NCBI RefSeq assembly: GCF_007786455.1
Contig: NZ_VNJK01000001.1
Coordinates: 978,476-1,042,475 of the forward strand
Length of the DNA: 64,000 nt
Origin: Paenibacillus agilis
GTDB lineage: Bacteria > Bacillota > Bacilli > Paenibacillales > Paenibacillaceae
Direction of reading: 5' to 3'
Made by a program: the position numbers and the translations under genes. Below are positions 63,161 through 64,000 of the stretch, in pieces. The notes under the pieces were generated by a model that saw nothing but the letters and a program-made list of their open reading frames with translations, was not told the origin of the DNA and did not search any database. Within the stretch, counting starts at the first letter, position 1; every line of letters starts with the position of its first letter.

Positions 63161-63187
63161 CACGATCCAATGGGTCGTGTTTTTTGT
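63161..63187 (+). terminator. Terminator after the TetR-GNAT operon
   Basis: CACGATCC, AAT, GGGTCGTG and T6. Identical to the hairpin at 43767-43792. Confidence 0.9.
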
Positions 63188-63426
63188 TTGATCAATGTGG
63201 CTAAGGGCAGCACAACGGAAGTTGGTTAGAGAAGAAAATTGAGCGGAGTGGACAATGGCAATTGCATTCGTCTAAAGAGGAGACTTGCTGATATATATGT
63301 AAGAAGCGAAAGTAATCATTGCTGAATGGGTTATTACTGAACGTGAGATAAGAATGTATGTTTGCTGATATGGATTTGATTAAGATGTACTCGAGAATGA
63401 AACCGAGAGAGGGGCGTTAGCATTCA
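63188..63426. other. Gap with no supported gene
   Basis: I see no gene here. TTGCTGATAT occurs twice (about 63287 and 63362), and the end holds the GAGAGGGGCG ribosome site of the serine hydrolase gene. Confidence 0.5.
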
Positions 63427-64000
63427 ATGAAAAAGGAACTAACCCAGTCGCTGCTGGATGATCTCGTGGCTCAAGCGATCCAAAAGAAACATATTTACGG
63501 TGCTGTGATATGTGTGGAAAAAGGAGATGGATCGTTATCGCTCGTCAGTGGAGCGGGTAACATTCAAGCGGAAACCCCGTATTTTATCGCAAGTATTACG
63601 AAAATGTATGTCACAGCTGTGCTGCTAAAATTACGCTCGAAAGGACAACTGCAGCTTGAAGACAAAATCTCCCGATACCTCTCTCAGGAAATCATGAACA
63701 AACTCCATGTACAGGATGGAGTTGATTACAGCAACGATATTACGATCAAGCATTTATTGTCTAATACGTCGGGTATTCCTACGTACTTTACATCTGAATT
63801 CGTCTCGGAGTTAATAAGTGGAAAAGATCAGGCGTGGTCGCTCGATAAGACTTTAGATGTAATCAAGAGCAAGAAGCCTTCATTTAAACCGGGTCAAAAA
63901 GGAAAAGCACACTATTCGGACCCCAACTTTCATCTGCTTGGTACGATTGTTGAGAACATTACGGGTCAGAGCATTCATGAGGTATTTCAAGCCTTCATTT
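63427..64000 (+). CDS. Serine hydrolase, beta-lactamase/PBP-like family (partial at window end)
   Basis: The frame starts at ATG 63427 with AGAGGGG upstream and is open to the window edge (191 residues). It shows the SxxK motif as Ser56-Ile-Thr-Lys59 in FIASITKMY, the LLSNTSGIP segment and the Y-S-D/N motif in AHYSDPNFHLLG. It belongs to the class C beta-lactamase/esterase/D-peptidase superfamily. No signal peptide is seen at the N-terminus (MKKELTQSLLDDL), so it may be an intracellular esterase or peptidase. The C-terminus is outside the window. Confidence 0.85.
   Translation, partial: MKKELTQSLLDDLVAQAIQKKHIYGAVICVEKGDGSLSLVSGAGNIQAETPYFIASITKMYVTAVLLKLRSKGQLQLEDKISRYLSQEIMNKLHVQDGVDYSNDITIKHLLSNTSGIPTYFTSEFVSELISGKDQAWSLDKTLDVIKSKKPSFKPGQKGKAHYSDPNFHLLGTIVENITGQSIHEVFQAFI

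Overview
The window looks like chromosome from a spore-forming, S-layer-bearing Gram-positive of the Paenibacillus type. The evidence is the linked order fxsA-ytvI-citZ-icd-mdh ... phoR/phoP-pst-polA-mutM-ytaF-coaE-nrdR, which resembles the Bacillales chromosome. A small acid-soluble spore protein, the sporulation membrane proteins YtvI and YtaF, an SLH-anchored surface protein, strong GGAGG ribosome sites and frequent TTG/GTG starts agree with this. No ribosomal RNA, CRISPR array or intact insertion sequence was seen. The genus call is an inference from gene content.

Region 1 (1-31 kb) is a conserved housekeeping block. It holds a thioesterase tail, fxsA, ytvI, the TCA genes citZ-icd-mdh, a YfbR-like nucleotidase, a class I fumarase with a BASS-type transporter, phoR-phoP, cytochrome bd (cydA-cydB plus a previously untracked 34-residue CydS-like peptide) and pstS-pstC-pstA-pstB-phoU behind a clear Pho box. 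After these come polA, mutM, ytaF, coaE, a lytic transglycosylase, a SASP gene and nrdR. The block ends with a probable vitamin B12 uptake unit on the minus strand: a promoter, a cobalamin riboswitch with terminator, an SLH-anchored transcobalamin-like protein (helical domain plus two DUF4430 domains) and an ECF-transporter S component. I consider this the most interesting system in the window.

Region 2 (31.4-41 kb) is accessory. It has tRNA-Ala(GGC), small orphan proteins, a TetR/multidrug-efflux pair with its operator, a secreted GH8 glycosidase, a frameshifted phage terminase remnant, a phosphodiester glycosidase, a lipoprotein, a duplicated 3' fragment of the GH8 gene, and two tandem lipase paralogues of which one has lost its catalytic Ser and His.

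Region 3 (41-64 kb) is dominated by regulator-plus-target modules. These are MocR with a luciferase-like oxidoreductase, MerR with an MFS pump (19-bp-spacer promoter), GNAT beside LysR, a two-component system next to an RND efflux pump with lipoprotein adaptor and a MocR regulator, BenE with a pyridoxamine-phosphate-oxidase-like protein beside an Rrf2 regulator, DUF896, a second luciferase-like enzyme, hslO, an excalibur protein, TetR with GNAT, and a serine hydrolase cut off by the window end.

All functional calls rest on reading motifs, gene order and ribosome sites by eye. No database search was run.
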